DNA of 64,000 nucleotides from Pseudanabaena galeata CCNP1313 (lineage in GTDB: Bacteria > Cyanobacteriota > Cyanobacteriia > Pseudanabaenales > Pseudanabaenaceae). The translations under genes were made by a program, and so were the position numbers. Below are positions 45,066-55,367 of this stretch, in pieces (within the stretch, counting starts at the first letter, position 1; each line of letters starts with the position of its first letter). Location of the stretch: positions 1,798,001 through 1,862,000 of the forward strand of contig NZ_CP112874.1 in assembly GCF_029910235.1 (NCBI RefSeq), in the 5' to 3' direction. A model generated the notes under the pieces. It worked only from the letters and a program-made list of their open reading frames with translations, did no database searches and was not told the origin of the DNA.

Positions 45066-46904
45066 TTAGAAATCAAACCGAGTAAGGGGTTTAGCTTTGA
45101 TCGCAGCAGCCTGCTCCAGCAAGGACTCAGCAAAAGCGATCGCCTGAGACACCGTATTACTAACGCCCTCCTTATCAATATTTTTTCCTTTTTCCTTTTT
45201 CCTTTTTCCTTCCTTCCCTTCCTTCCCTTCCTCAACATTCATTCCCGAAGCAATCTGCGCTAGCTCCTGTTTCCGTTCTTCCAATTCTAATAGACGAATT
45301 TGTACTTGAGTCCGATCGCCGATTACCTGTTTGCTGACATGGAAATGCCGATCAGCGATCGCGGCGATTAATGGCTGGTGAGTCACGCAAAGGACTTGAG
45401 AACTGCGGCTCAGTTGCCAGAGTTGCGTCGCGATCGCTTGGGCGACGCGACCTGATACTCCTGCATCAATTTCATCAAATACCATTGTGCCGACATTCGC
45501 ATGATTAAATTCTGTAGATGCTGTTTGAGATTCTTGGGTTTTCTGCTTCACAAAACAGGTTTTCAGCGCTAATAAAAATCGACTCATTTCTCCTCCTGAA
45601 GCTGTTTCTGCAAGAGGTTGTAGAGGCTCACCAAGATTGGGGCTGAACTCAAAGACTATGCGATCGCCGCCTAATGCGTTGGGTTCACTCGGATAAATCC
45701 CGACCTGAAATCGAACTTTTTCCATCGCTAGCATTTTCAAAGCATCGATTTGCACTTGTTCGAGAGCGATCGCCGTTTGCCGACGTAATTCTGTCAATTT
45801 TTTACAAGCTTTCAGTAAGGATTGCAAATCAGCCGCCGCTTTACGTTCCAGATCTTCAATAGAAATACTTTGATCGGTGAGTTCAGCAAGTTCAAGTTGA
45901 AGCTTTTCGGTATAGGCGATCGCTTCGGGAAGCGTGCCATATTTACGACAGATTTGCTTGATTTGATTAATTCGTTGTTCGATCGCTTCCAATTGTTCAG
46001 GGTCAGATTCCAGACGATTGGCATAATTGTTGATCTGTCTCCCTGCTTCTTCGACTTGAGCAAGGGCGCTAGAAACTAATTCGAGAATGCCCTCAGCTTC
46101 ATGATCGAGCGTGACCATTTCCGTAAGAATCGATTCTGCTTGTCCTAACAAATCCGCGCAAGCATTACCACTGTCATTCTGATAGAGCGCTTCATACACG
46201 GCATAGCCCTGCTTTTGTAATTCCACACTATGGGCTAGCCGATTGCGATCGCTTTCGAGATTTTCCAATTCATCGGGATCGTCTAAATTCGCCGCCTCTA
46301 GTTCCTTAAGCTGATAACGCAACATGTCCAAATGCTGCAACCGATTGCGTTCATTTTGCTGACGATCAAATAGGGCTTTACGCGATCGCTCCTTTGCTTC
46401 AAATAGTTTCGCGACTTTTTGCCTTTGCAATAACAAAGCCTGATTAAAAGCTTGATCGCCAAAACTATCTAGCCATTCCCTCTGTTGAGCAGCTTGACTC
46501 AGTAAAATCGTCTGACCTTGGGCTGTAATCTCGACAAGGCGATCGCGCAATTCTTGAATCTGTTGCTTATTTACAACCACGCCATTAATGCGGGTGCGAT
46601 TGCTCTTTGCTGTAATTTCACGGCTACAAATCAGCGTTTCGGCATCAATTGCATCAATTTCTTGAATCTCTAGCCACTGGGCGATCGCCTCATTAGTCGA
46701 AAAAGTTGCTTCGATATTGGCGCGATCTGCTCCAGTTCGTAGCATTCTCGCTGATACTTTGCCTCCAAGAGCAGCATCTAGAGCATCGAGGACAATTGAT
46801 TTACCTGCTCCTGTTTCACCTGTGAGAATATTTAGCCCTGCATATAGCTCAAGCTCTAAGCGATCGATCAGGGCAAAATTTTCAATTTTGAGACTTAGGA
46901 GCAT
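45066..46904 (-). CDS. recN: DNA repair protein RecN
   Basis: SMC-like ATPase of double-strand break repair, 612 residues. Walker A LTGETGAGKS near residue 28, long coiled-coil arms (about 155-390), ABC signature TASGGEMSRF and Walker B VFDEIDAGVSG, then CVTHQPLIAA. A lysine/glutamate-rich insert (EEGKEGKEGKRKKEKGKN) interrupts the C-terminal region just after IASGMN; at DNA level it is made of TTTTTCC/TTCCC repeats also found between genes. The ATPase core is unaffected, so function is probably kept. Confidence 0.94.
   Translation of the reverse strand: MLLSLKIENFALIDRLELELYAGLNILTGETGAGKSIVLDALDAALGGKVSARMLRTGADRANIEATFSTNEAIAQWLEIQEIDAIDAETLICSREITAKSNRTRINGVVVNKQQIQELRDRLVEITAQGQTILLSQAAQQREWLDSFGDQAFNQALLLQRQKVAKLFEAKERSRKALFDRQQNERNRLQHLDMLRYQLKELEAANLDDPDELENLESDRNRLAHSVELQKQGYAVYEALYQNDSGNACADLLGQAESILTEMVTLDHEAEGILELVSSALAQVEEAGRQINNYANRLESDPEQLEAIEQRINQIKQICRKYGTLPEAIAYTEKLQLELAELTDQSISIEDLERKAAADLQSLLKACKKLTELRRQTAIALEQVQIDALKMLAMEKVRFQVGIYPSEPNALGGDRIVFEFSPNLGEPLQPLAETASGGEMSRFLLALKTCFVKQKTQESQTASTEFNHANVGTMVFDEIDAGVSGRVAQAIATQLWQLSRSSQVLCVTHQPLIAAIADRHFHVSKQVIGDRTQVQIRLLELEERKQELAQIASGMNVEEGKEGKEGKRKKEKGKNIDKEGVSNTVSQAIAFAESLLEQAAAIKAKPLTRFDF
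45180..45220. repeat. TTTTTCC/TTCCC heptamer tract inside recN
   Basis: Same motif as the intergenic tracts at 21438-21468 and 28664-28738, here in frame in a coding sequence. Confidence 0.75.
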
Positions 46905-46908
46905 AATT

Positions 46909-46992
46909 CTAGTCTTCGTTATCCACAGCTGTATCGTCAGAATCTGTTAATTCGTCGCTGGTGGGTAGATATTGACGATCTATTTGTAGCAT
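46909..46992 (-). pseudogene. Duplicated 5' fragment of the Uma2 gene
   Basis: 27 codons, MLQIDRQYLPTSDEL then TDSDDTAVDNED and stop, nearly identical to the first codons of the Uma2 gene at 47944-48693; the similarity continues upstream (CAGCTAACCCCAAA). A partial duplication left only the start region directly before recN. Confidence 0.85.
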
Positions 46993-47095
46993 CAGCTAAC
47001 CCCAAATGTGTCTTGCTATCTGATTGTTATTATATCGTGATATCTAGGTTAGGATCGGCGGAATAATGATCGCCTATCCTAACCTAAGTATGCAC

Positions 47096-47902
47096 CTAAA
47101 ATAGACTCAACTGTTCCGAACCATCTAAACCAATTTTGCGGGGCATTCTTTTTTTATCATCTTTTAATCCACCTAGATTTTTGATATTTTCTAGAATTGT
47201 AGGAATGCAATATTCCGTCATTTCTTCTTTGACATGTTGAGAATTGAAACGGATAGTTCGCCAACCAACAGTCTCAAGATCGTTATCCCTAAGATTATCT
47301 TCCGCTATACGTTCTCTGACTGAGTGCCAAGTATCACCATCTGTCTCTGCATCTATTTTTCCTTTTTCACAGTAAATTGCAAAGTCCAGGAGATAAGTTT
47401 TATTCTTAACTTTCTCTTCCTGTTGGCGCTCGGCCTCTATGGAATAACGCTTTAATTCAGCCCAAAGCTTATCTTCTAACGGACTTTCATCCCATAAATC
47501 GTTAATTTCGACTGCATTTATAAGCTTTTCTCAAGTTGTAGAAATGAACAATATACGTCTGAGCCTACGGCTATAGATTGGCTGCGGTAGTTTTTCCATA
47601 GACTGTATATCTATTTTGTAATAACGCTTCTGACTTTTTTGATTTTGTGATTCATCAGGGAAAAGCTCGTATCTGAAAACCTGACGAATAGACTTTATGG
47701 AAGCATAATAATTGACAGCAAAAGCCTCATCACCAAAAACCTTTGGTTGATAAAAGGCTAACCATTTCGGTTCCCACACATCGCGTTGTTTAAGGCGTTC
47801 TACTTGATCGATAGGAATTCGATACCAGTATTGCTCACGAGCAATTTTCATGTCAGATTTTGTTGGAATAATTGCTACAAGTACCTCGCCGCGCTTTGCC
47901 AT
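47096..47902 (-). pseudogene. DUF559-type endonuclease-domain protein with in-frame TGA
   Basis: The N-terminal part (MAKRGEVLVAIIPTKSDMKI, QYWYRIPIDQVERL, RRILFISTT) ends at TGA 47533-47531. The same frame continues for 144 codons: EKLINAVEINDLWDESPLED, YLLDFAIYCEKGKIDAETDG, DTWHSVRERIAEDNLRDN, GWRTIRFNSQHVKEEM, ending QLSLF. Trp is the expected residue at the stop. The C-terminal part is a Vsr/DUF559-like endonuclease domain with its catalytic acid (DAETDGD). Unless read through, only the N-terminal half is made. Confidence 0.88.
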
Positions 47903-47943
47903 TTTTTCTAAACCTATTCCTAAGTGTCAATAATAATTTGCCA

Positions 47944-48693
47944 TCAATTTTCATCAATACCAAGCGATCGCAGCTTTTCCATTAACAACTCAACCTGTTT
48001 CTGTGCGGCATCAGCCCGTTGTTTTTCAGATTTTGCTTTTTGGCGCTCAATATCAGCTCGATGCATCTCAATATCAGCTTTTTCTTCACCTGTAAGATAA
48101 CGCTGTCCCTGTTCATCAAACCAGCTTAAAACTTCTCGCCTAAAGCGATCGCTTGGCAATACACAGCGTCCGATCCCTAGTCCAATTTCTGGCATCCATA
48201 ATGGTTCACCAATCTGTAACTGGTAACTACCATCAACTAATTTGTAAATCTCTAAAGGCAAATGTCCATCTCGCCGCCAGAATTGAGGATTATAAATCAC
48301 ATAATATTTGACACCTAATTTGCGATAAATATCTAATTTCTTTTCATACTCATCGCCATAGCTATGAGATACAACTTCTAAGGTCAAGATCGGTGCGGTA
48401 TCTTCTTCTTCCCACATCACATAACTGCTGCGAGATCCACCATTTTTTCGACGCTCTACACCCAAGCTCAAAAATCCATCGGGAATTACAGGAACTCTTG
48501 GACTCACGCCAGTAGTGTGATAGATACCCATATCCACACCAAAGTACCAATCGTCACGATTTTTCCAAATATATTCCAACAAGAATAATAGTAAATTCGG
48601 TACAAAATTCTGGTCTTCTTTATCCACAGGTGTATCGTCAGAATCTGGTAATTCATCGCTGGTGGGTAGATATTGACGATCTATTTGTAGCAT
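47944..48693 (-). CDS. Uma2 family endonuclease-fold protein with coiled-coil tail
   Basis: 249 residues. Uma2/DUF820 core with VPVIPDGFLSLGVERR, APILTLEVVSHSYGDEYEKK (acidic PD-(D/E)XK-like motif) and YYVIYNPQFW, then a helical coiled-coil tail (ADIEMHRADIERQKAKSEKQ). It is the intact member of two or three Uma2 sequences in the window; its 5' end is duplicated at 46909-46992. Function unknown, nuclease fold by family. Confidence 0.87.
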   Translation of the reverse strand: MLQIDRQYLPTSDELPDSDDTPVDKEDQNFVPNLLLFLLEYIWKNRDDWYFGVDMGIYHTTGVSPRVPVIPDGFLSLGVERRKNGGSRSSYVMWEEEDTAPILTLEVVSHSYGDEYEKKLDIYRKLGVKYYVIYNPQFWRRDGHLPLEIYKLVDGSYQLQIGEPLWMPEIGLGIGRCVLPSDRFRREVLSWFDEQGQRYLTGEEKADIEMHRADIERQKAKSEKQRADAAQKQVELLMEKLRSLGIDEN

Positions 48694-48730
48694 CAGCTAA
48701 CCCCAAAAGTATCCTAGCTATCTAGTTGGT

Positions 48731-48838
48731 ATTATACCAATCAACGAAAGTGTGACAACACTTTCGTTGATTGAAACCCAAACCCAGCAAGGTTTTTTAA
48801 ATCAAGAAATGGCGCAGCCATTTCTTGATTTGTATTAT
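48731..48838. repeat. Two-hairpin intergenic repeat, copy
   Basis: CAATCAACGAAAGTGTG mirrored, then AAACCCAAACCCAGCAAGG, then TCAAGAAATGGC mirrored; same order as at 18639-18735, with different outer arm sequence. Confidence 0.78.
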
Positions 48839-48856
48839 AGGTGATCGCCCCTTGGC

Positions 48857-51800
48857 TTAGATAGGTAGAGTTTCTCCAGCTAGTAGACGCTTCGAGGCAC
48901 TCAGTAATTCTTCTTCGAGGTAGGGTTTAGTGAAGTAACCCTTTGCCCCAAGTTGAATTGCTGACTGACGATGGCGATCGGCTCCGCGTGAAGTTAACAT
49001 AGCCACAGGAATCTCTTTCAGTCGAGAATCCTTTTGTAATCTCGACAGTAGATCCAATCCATCCATACGAGGCATTTCAATATCGCAGAAGATCATGTCG
49101 CAAGGCAGACCAGCACGAAGTTTTTCCCAAGCATCCTGTCCATCCTTGGCTTGTTCCACACGATAGCCAACTTTTGCAAAGGTCAACGATAGTAGCTCAC
49201 GTACCGTAATCGAATCATCAACAATCAGTACCGTCGGATCAACAGCCACATCTTCTTCGACAGTTGGCTGGATCGTGACACCCGAAGTTGAAGGACGTAA
49301 CCTGCCACTAGCAATGTCAAATAATTCCAACACGTTAGCGATCGCCATGACTCGACCATCCCCTAACACAGTTGCCCCTGCAATTCCCGCAGGTTGGGGA
49401 ATGGGTCCCTCAAGTTGCTTGATTACAATTTCGTATTCACCAAGGAATTGATCGACCTGTAGCGCAAGATAACTAGTGTCATTACGAAGAATAATAATGC
49501 AAAGTTCATCATTTTCCTGCTTACCATAAATGCTGCTGCGGCTGAGGTGACGGCTATAGGAAAGCAAATTGGAAAGATGTTGGAATGGCAAAATCGTATC
49601 GCGCCAAGGTAAGCAAGGTTGCCCTTTCTCGTTGAGAATAATCTGACCCTGTGGTACTTCCACCATGTCCTCAAAGCCATCAACGGGGAATGCAATCCGA
49701 GCGCGATCGCTAATACAGAACATCGCCTTAGAAATACTCAGGGTAAGCGGTAAGCGAATTGTAAAGGTTGTACCCTTACCAACTACTGATTCCACAATAA
49801 TTACGCCACGAATATCATCAAGACAGGTTTTGACCACATCCAGACCAACTCCGCGCCCTTTAAATTCATCGGCTTGAGCCGCAGTACTAAATCCAGCTTC
49901 AAATAGCAAAGCATAAACTTCAGTGTCATTAAGGCGATCAACTTCAGCTTGCGATCGTACTCCCTTCGCAACAGCGCTTTTCTTCACTTTGTCAGTACTA
50001 ATGCCTGCGCCATCATCACTGATGGAAATTACAGTTTGGTTACCTTGGTGATAAGCTCTGACAGTCAGTCTACCAGTTGCCGATTTACCTGCCGCTTGAC
50101 GAGTAGCAGGATCTTCTAAGCCATGGTCGATCGCATTATTCACAAGATGTGTTAACGGATCGGTCAGCGATTCTAGAATCGCCTTGTCGATCAGAGTCTC
50201 ACGCCCAAAAATTTCTAGCTCCGCCTGTTTGCCAGTTTTGAGAGCGCGATCGCGTATACCTCTAGGCAAGCGATCGGCTATTTGCGCGAAAGGAACCATG
50301 CGCGATTGTTTCAAATCGTCTTGAACTTGGGTGGTAATCGTTCCTAACTGACGAGTTACCTGATCTGTCTCACCAACCACGAACTCAATATCAGAAGCCG
50401 ACTCACGAACTCGGACAATTAACTCAATGATCTCTTGCGATAAAACGTGGAAAGTATTGTAGCGATCAAACTCAATGCCCTCAAAGTCATTGCTAACTGA
50501 ACTATTTGAGCTAGATCCATCACCCGAATATGATGATGTCTCAAAACTACTACTGAACGAACGTCCTCGTCCAGCGGTTAAAGATGCTTCCAGCAAAGAG
50601 CGATCGTATTGATCGCGCATCCTTTGCGATACATCGCTCAATAGTTGTACTTGATGCAATAGATTTGTAATAAATTGCTGTAATCTCTCCTGATCCTGCT
50701 CCAAAAGGTTACGGTTAACAACTAATTCTCCAACAAGGTTATTAAGACTATCGAGATACTTTACATCAACACGCATAGTCGAGTCCGTCAACCTTGGCTT
50801 GCGCGTAGTAACAGGTTGACGGATAGGAGCTTTAGTTTTGATGGGTCCGACATCTTTGGCAAAAGCGCTCTGGAGCATGTTCTCTAACTCATCAAAGTCA
50901 TCAGTAGAACTTGCTGGTGTGCTAGAAGTAGTATTTCCTGAGCCAGTGGAGGGTATTACAGGGTTTGAGTCAGAGCCATCAAAGTTACCAGCGTCACCTA
51001 AAAGAGCTTCTAATTCATCAAAATCCATGTCATCAGAAATCATGGATGACTGAACATTGATAGAAGTTTCCGTACTTTGGTTATCAAATTTCAGATTGCT
51101 CTGATCGTTAATATCATTTGGCATATTACCAGAGCTACTAATCATTGCTTCTAAATCGTCAAAGTCGAAATTATCATCAATTTCATTTAATTCTTCAGTT
51201 TGTAATTGATGCTCGGCTAGTAAGGCATTCATTTCTGAATTTTGAGTAGGAGCATAATCCAAAGTTTCAGAGCGATCTTCGTTGAAGGGTTCAAACTCAT
51301 TAAGTTCTCCAAAACTCAGAGGTTCATCAGTTGCTATGTTCTCACTTACAAACTCCTCTGGCATCTGTAGCAAACTTGCTTCTGAATCATCATCACCTTG
51401 GAAAAAATCCACCAAACTATCAATAGTTGTGTTTGCTGTAATGTCATTGTTGTCAAGAATGATCTCTTCTTGAGAATCTGTCAATTCCGATCCTAAAGTC
51501 GGTAAAGTATCGTACTCAAAGGATTGATCCGATGTGCTTCCAAAATCATCGATATTATTAACTTGAGTTAAAGATTTATCCTGATCAAAGTTATCTTGAT
51601 TAAAGTTAAGATCATTTTCTAGTAGAGATAAATCTTCTTCAGACAACTCTGATTTAGCAAATAAATCAGCCAAATCAGAGTTGTCTGAAGAACTCATCTG
51701 TTCAAATAGTCCGTCTGATGAACCTATTGAATTCACATCAGACAGGTTCTCATCTGCCTCTATCCTTGCCAAGAAATCAGAATTGATATCTTGAGGAGTA

Positions 51801-54800
51801 TCAAAATCAATGAAGTCTTCTGTCTCTTCTTCATAAGTGTCAACTTGATCAACCACATTAATAGCAGCAACCCCATTGTTATCAGTCAGATTGCTGCTAA
51901 ATTCTTCGTTTGCAACATCCTCTACTAAACTATGATGTTCTTCTTGTACTTCACTAAAGGAGTCAGTTAAATCACCAATATCATTTACATCAGAATATTC
52001 ATCTAGTTCATTATTGACATTGCCTGAAATAATTTCAGACTCGTCAGAATCTGCGAAGAAATCACCTAAATCATCAGCCGTATTAGTTAATTCGTCAAAA
52101 ATTTCACTGCTGTCAGGAATACTGTCAGGAATATTGATAGTGGCAACTTCCATCTCTTCAGAATCTGCGAAGAAATCACTTAAATCATCAGTGCTAATTA
52201 ATTCATCAGCAATTTCACGATTATCAGAAATATCACTAGCATTAATCTCAAGTTCTTTAGAATCTGAGAAGAACTCGCCTAGATTATCAGTGCTAGTTAA
52301 TTCTTGATCAAAATCATTAAAATCATCAACATAATCGCTAATATCATCAGAAATAATTGCAGGCTCGTCGGAAGTAATGAAGGAATTATTTAGTTCATCA
52401 GAGTGATCAACCTGTTCAGTGAATACAGCAAACTCATTATTTACATCATCCGAAACTTCAATCTCTTCGGTAAAATCAAGGGAATCACCTGCGTCAACAT
52501 TGTTAGCAAATTCTAGATCAAAACTATCAACTATATTGTTAGAAGTGATTTCAGGTTCTTCAGAAGCTTCATCGATAGACAAATCATTTAACTGGTTGTT
52601 TTGACCAGTTAAATCGACTGATTCACTAGCTGATTCGTCATCTATGCTATCAAGCAGTTCAGGTTCTTCAAATGTCGTAGAAGCAAAGAAATCTCCTAAG
52701 TCATCAGCGCTGTTAAATTCATCTAGATCATTGTCAACATCATAGATATCTGTAGTAATTACAGGAGCTTCAGGCTTTGCGAAGAAATCACCTAATTCAT
52801 CAATGTTAGTAAATTCAGCATTAAAGTCTTCATTAGCGATTGCTTCAGAGTCGTCTTCTTCATATTCTGATTCTGCAAAGAAATTAGTAAGATCATCGGC
52901 ATCATGAATTGCTTCATTAATTTCATTGTCTTCGGAGAAATTCACAAAATCTAAGGTTGATCTATCTTCGGCTAAAGCACCTAAGTCATCATCTAATTCA
53001 GTACTATTGACATCTAAGACCGCCTCTTCTATCAACTCAATACCTTCATCAAAAAGGTTTAGATCATTGATATCTGAAGTGTCCGTTGCATTTATCTGAA
53101 TGTTATCAGGATTTTCATCAAATGTATTCTGCAATGCGCTTGTTGATTCCGCTAACTCTTGAGAGCTAACGGCTTCATCAAATTCATCATTGTCAAACCC
53201 CAGTTCATCAAATAAATTCAATCCTGTAGTATCGATGCCCTCAAAGTCACTACTTTCTGATATTACCTCTGCGTAATCATTAACAGATTCAATTGTTTTA
53301 GGCTCTTCCCAAAAATCATTAACATCAGAATTATCGCCTTCCTCATTGCCTATATTCGGAGGTTCATCCAAAAGGATTTTGTCAAGATTTTCATCGATCG
53401 CAAAGGGATCTTCAAGCAAATTCATGCCCTCTTCCGAAAAAGTCAAGGCAAAGGGGTCGCTGGGGTTATCATTGTTGTCATCACTATCGATCGCATTTTC
53501 GTTCATGGCGATCGTCGCAAAATATTCTTCACTAGAGAGCGTTTGAGACTCATCCGTATCAGTAAATCCACCATCTATAAACTGATCAATAGCTGTAGTG
53601 TGTTCTGGCAAATCAGAAAAATCAATATCATCAATATTGATTTCACTAACATCCATATCACTTACATCTATATCGTCAAACTGATCATTGATCGCAATCG
53701 CACCATCAATTTGAGAATCACTAATTTGTTCAACAACCTCTGAATCTACATCTCTTAAATCCACATCAAATTGAGATTCTAGGGAATCCTCAGAAGTAAA
53801 ATCGTCAGAAAATAGAGAGTCTAAGCTGGACTGTTCACTTTCTAGAACCATCTCAGAATTAATTTCCGAAACAATATCAGTAGATTGCTGCCATGAATCA
53901 TCAAGATCATCTGGGAACAGAGAATTACCGCTCTCTTCACCCTCAAAATTTTGGACGGAATCTTGGGCAGAAAAATCTCCAAATAGTTGATCAATGCTAG
54001 ATTCCTCACTGTTTAGATTAGGAACTATTGAGTCATTATTCTCAGAGCTATCGCTAAGCAAATCAGCAAATTCATCTTGACTGTCTGAATTTGCCGTGGC
54101 TCCATGATTTGCTATATTTGTTTCATTGGATTCTATATCTTCCCAAGCAGCATCAAAATCAATATCATCATTTTCAAACAAAATCGCTAGAGATTTTAAC
54201 TCTGAAGCACCAACTTTTGGTCCATCAATATGTTGGTTTTCAGTAATCTCATATTCACCATCCATCCAATCCATTTGGTTCTCATGGATATCCGTCAAAT
54301 CAAATGCTTCTTTATTGACCTGATCTGCAAATAGATCGATATCCACATCTGGATTGATGGCTATATCCCCACTAGATGTATCAGTAGTATTATCAAAACC
54401 ATCTACTACTGAGTCCTCGCTAATATCCTCAGAAGCAGTTGTAAAAATTGTACTAACCTCGTCATCCTCTGGCTCCGAAAATCGATAGGGTAATAGATTT
54501 TGCAGTTGTTGAGATACTGCAATTTCTGATTCCCGATTTGAGAGTACGAGATCTTGAGCTTCCTTTAGCTCTCGGATTAGGATAGGTGCAAGGGTACGAT
54601 ATGTGTTACTCGGCTGAGCGATCGCATTTTTCATTTGGACGACTAAATTAGTCCAACTTCGCAAATCAAATTGATTGCCAATCTCTTGGAAGTAATTGCA
54701 AACTGCTTGTAACTGCGATCGGCTTTCTGCATCATCTGCCGACCGAAACAATTGCAGCATATCTCGCATTTTAGTCGTAATTTCTTGCTGAAATATTGAT

Positions 54801-55312
54801 TGCTGAGAAGCAACTACTGGTTGTGGTTGAGGGATGCTCTTTTGTTCTTGACTAAATGTATCCGTAGATATCTGCCCACCAGAATCTGAAACCAACTGAT
54901 TTAGATAGGATTCTAACTCAGCAAATACAGGCTTAACGCGATTATTAGTTTCAATTGTTAGCTCATCAGATATTTTGTAACCCCCTTGCAACTCATCTAG
55001 AAGTTCTGACAGGGGATCAAATCCTGCAAGTAGCAAGCTTTTTAAGCGCTCATCGACGGTTATTTGTGAATTTTCTTTGAGAATCTTAAAAAAGTCTTCT
55101 AATCTGTGAGCAACATGCTGAATACTTCCAACCCCTAGCATTGCAGCGCCGCCCTTTATCGAATGAGCAGCACGAAAAAGCTCATTAATAGATTCTGAGT
55201 CGTGAAGAACATCTTGTAAGTTTAATACGCCTTGCTCAATTGTCTGAAGATGTTCACGGGCTTCTTCAATAAAGTAACCCATGATTCGCTGCTGTTGTTG
55301 TTCCGAGTTCAT
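48857..55312 (-). CDS. pilL: Giant CheA-type hybrid histidine kinase PilL (HmpE-like)
   Basis: 2151 residues. N-terminal Hpt domain with phosphoaccepting His50 (FRAAHSIKGGAAMLG). An exceptionally long acidic region (about 280-1480) holds many degenerate copies of a motif like DDLGDFFADSEE. Then CheA dimerisation (about 1510), HATPase (LTHLVNNAIDHGLEDP, DDGAGISTDKV, GRGVGLDVVKT), CheW-like domain and a C-terminal receiver (VLIVDDSITVRELL, MIFCDIEMPRMDG). It controls type IV pilus motility and phototaxis, or hormogonium development in relatives. Last gene of pilHIJL. Confidence 0.93.
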   Translation of the reverse strand: MNSEQQQQRIMGYFIEEAREHLQTIEQGVLNLQDVLHDSESINELFRAAHSIKGGAAMLGVGSIQHVAHRLEDFFKILKENSQITVDERLKSLLLAGFDPLSELLDELQGGYKISDELTIETNNRVKPVFAELESYLNQLVSDSGGQISTDTFSQEQKSIPQPQPVVASQQSIFQQEITTKMRDMLQLFRSADDAESRSQLQAVCNYFQEIGNQFDLRSWTNLVVQMKNAIAQPSNTYRTLAPILIRELKEAQDLVLSNRESEIAVSQQLQNLLPYRFSEPEDDEVSTIFTTASEDISEDSVVDGFDNTTDTSSGDIAINPDVDIDLFADQVNKEAFDLTDIHENQMDWMDGEYEITENQHIDGPKVGASELKSLAILFENDDIDFDAAWEDIESNETNIANHGATANSDSQDEFADLLSDSSENNDSIVPNLNSEESSIDQLFGDFSAQDSVQNFEGEESGNSLFPDDLDDSWQQSTDIVSEINSEMVLESEQSSLDSLFSDDFTSEDSLESQFDVDLRDVDSEVVEQISDSQIDGAIAINDQFDDIDVSDMDVSEINIDDIDFSDLPEHTTAIDQFIDGGFTDTDESQTLSSEEYFATIAMNENAIDSDDNNDNPSDPFALTFSEEGMNLLEDPFAIDENLDKILLDEPPNIGNEEGDNSDVNDFWEEPKTIESVNDYAEVISESSDFEGIDTTGLNLFDELGFDNDEFDEAVSSQELAESTSALQNTFDENPDNIQINATDTSDINDLNLFDEGIELIEEAVLDVNSTELDDDLGALAEDRSTLDFVNFSEDNEINEAIHDADDLTNFFAESEYEEDDSEAIANEDFNAEFTNIDELGDFFAKPEAPVITTDIYDVDNDLDEFNSADDLGDFFASTTFEEPELLDSIDDESASESVDLTGQNNQLNDLSIDEASEEPEITSNNIVDSFDLEFANNVDAGDSLDFTEEIEVSDDVNNEFAVFTEQVDHSDELNNSFITSDEPAIISDDISDYVDDFNDFDQELTSTDNLGEFFSDSKELEINASDISDNREIADELISTDDLSDFFADSEEMEVATINIPDSIPDSSEIFDELTNTADDLGDFFADSDESEIISGNVNNELDEYSDVNDIGDLTDSFSEVQEEHHSLVEDVANEEFSSNLTDNNGVAAINVVDQVDTYEEETEDFIDFDTPQDINSDFLARIEADENLSDVNSIGSSDGLFEQMSSSDNSDLADLFAKSELSEEDLSLLENDLNFNQDNFDQDKSLTQVNNIDDFGSTSDQSFEYDTLPTLGSELTDSQEEIILDNNDITANTTIDSLVDFFQGDDDSEASLLQMPEEFVSENIATDEPLSFGELNEFEPFNEDRSETLDYAPTQNSEMNALLAEHQLQTEELNEIDDNFDFDDLEAMISSSGNMPNDINDQSNLKFDNQSTETSINVQSSMISDDMDFDELEALLGDAGNFDGSDSNPVIPSTGSGNTTSSTPASSTDDFDELENMLQSAFAKDVGPIKTKAPIRQPVTTRKPRLTDSTMRVDVKYLDSLNNLVGELVVNRNLLEQDQERLQQFITNLLHQVQLLSDVSQRMRDQYDRSLLEASLTAGRGRSFSSSFETSSYSGDGSSSNSSVSNDFEGIEFDRYNTFHVLSQEIIELIVRVRESASDIEFVVGETDQVTRQLGTITTQVQDDLKQSRMVPFAQIADRLPRGIRDRALKTGKQAELEIFGRETLIDKAILESLTDPLTHLVNNAIDHGLEDPATRQAAGKSATGRLTVRAYHQGNQTVISISDDGAGISTDKVKKSAVAKGVRSQAEVDRLNDTEVYALLFEAGFSTAAQADEFKGRGVGLDVVKTCLDDIRGVIIVESVVGKGTTFTIRLPLTLSISKAMFCISDRARIAFPVDGFEDMVEVPQGQIILNEKGQPCLPWRDTILPFQHLSNLLSYSRHLSRSSIYGKQENDELCIIILRNDTSYLALQVDQFLGEYEIVIKQLEGPIPQPAGIAGATVLGDGRVMAIANVLELFDIASGRLRPSTSGVTIQPTVEEDVAVDPTVLIVDDSITVRELLSLTFAKVGYRVEQAKDGQDAWEKLRAGLPCDMIFCDIEMPRMDGLDLLSRLQKDSRLKEIPVAMLTSRGADRHRQSAIQLGAKGYFTKPYLEEELLSASKRLLAGETLPI

Positions 55313-55367
55313 GACAGAATCCTCTCAATGATTAGGGTGTGAGTAGCATAGCTAGAAGGTAATAATC

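Noticed and set aside
50838-54323. Ser-rich frames antisense to pilL
   Set aside because: Mirror of the Asp/Glu/Ser codon bias of the acidic repeat region; the CheA domains on the minus strand are unambiguous.
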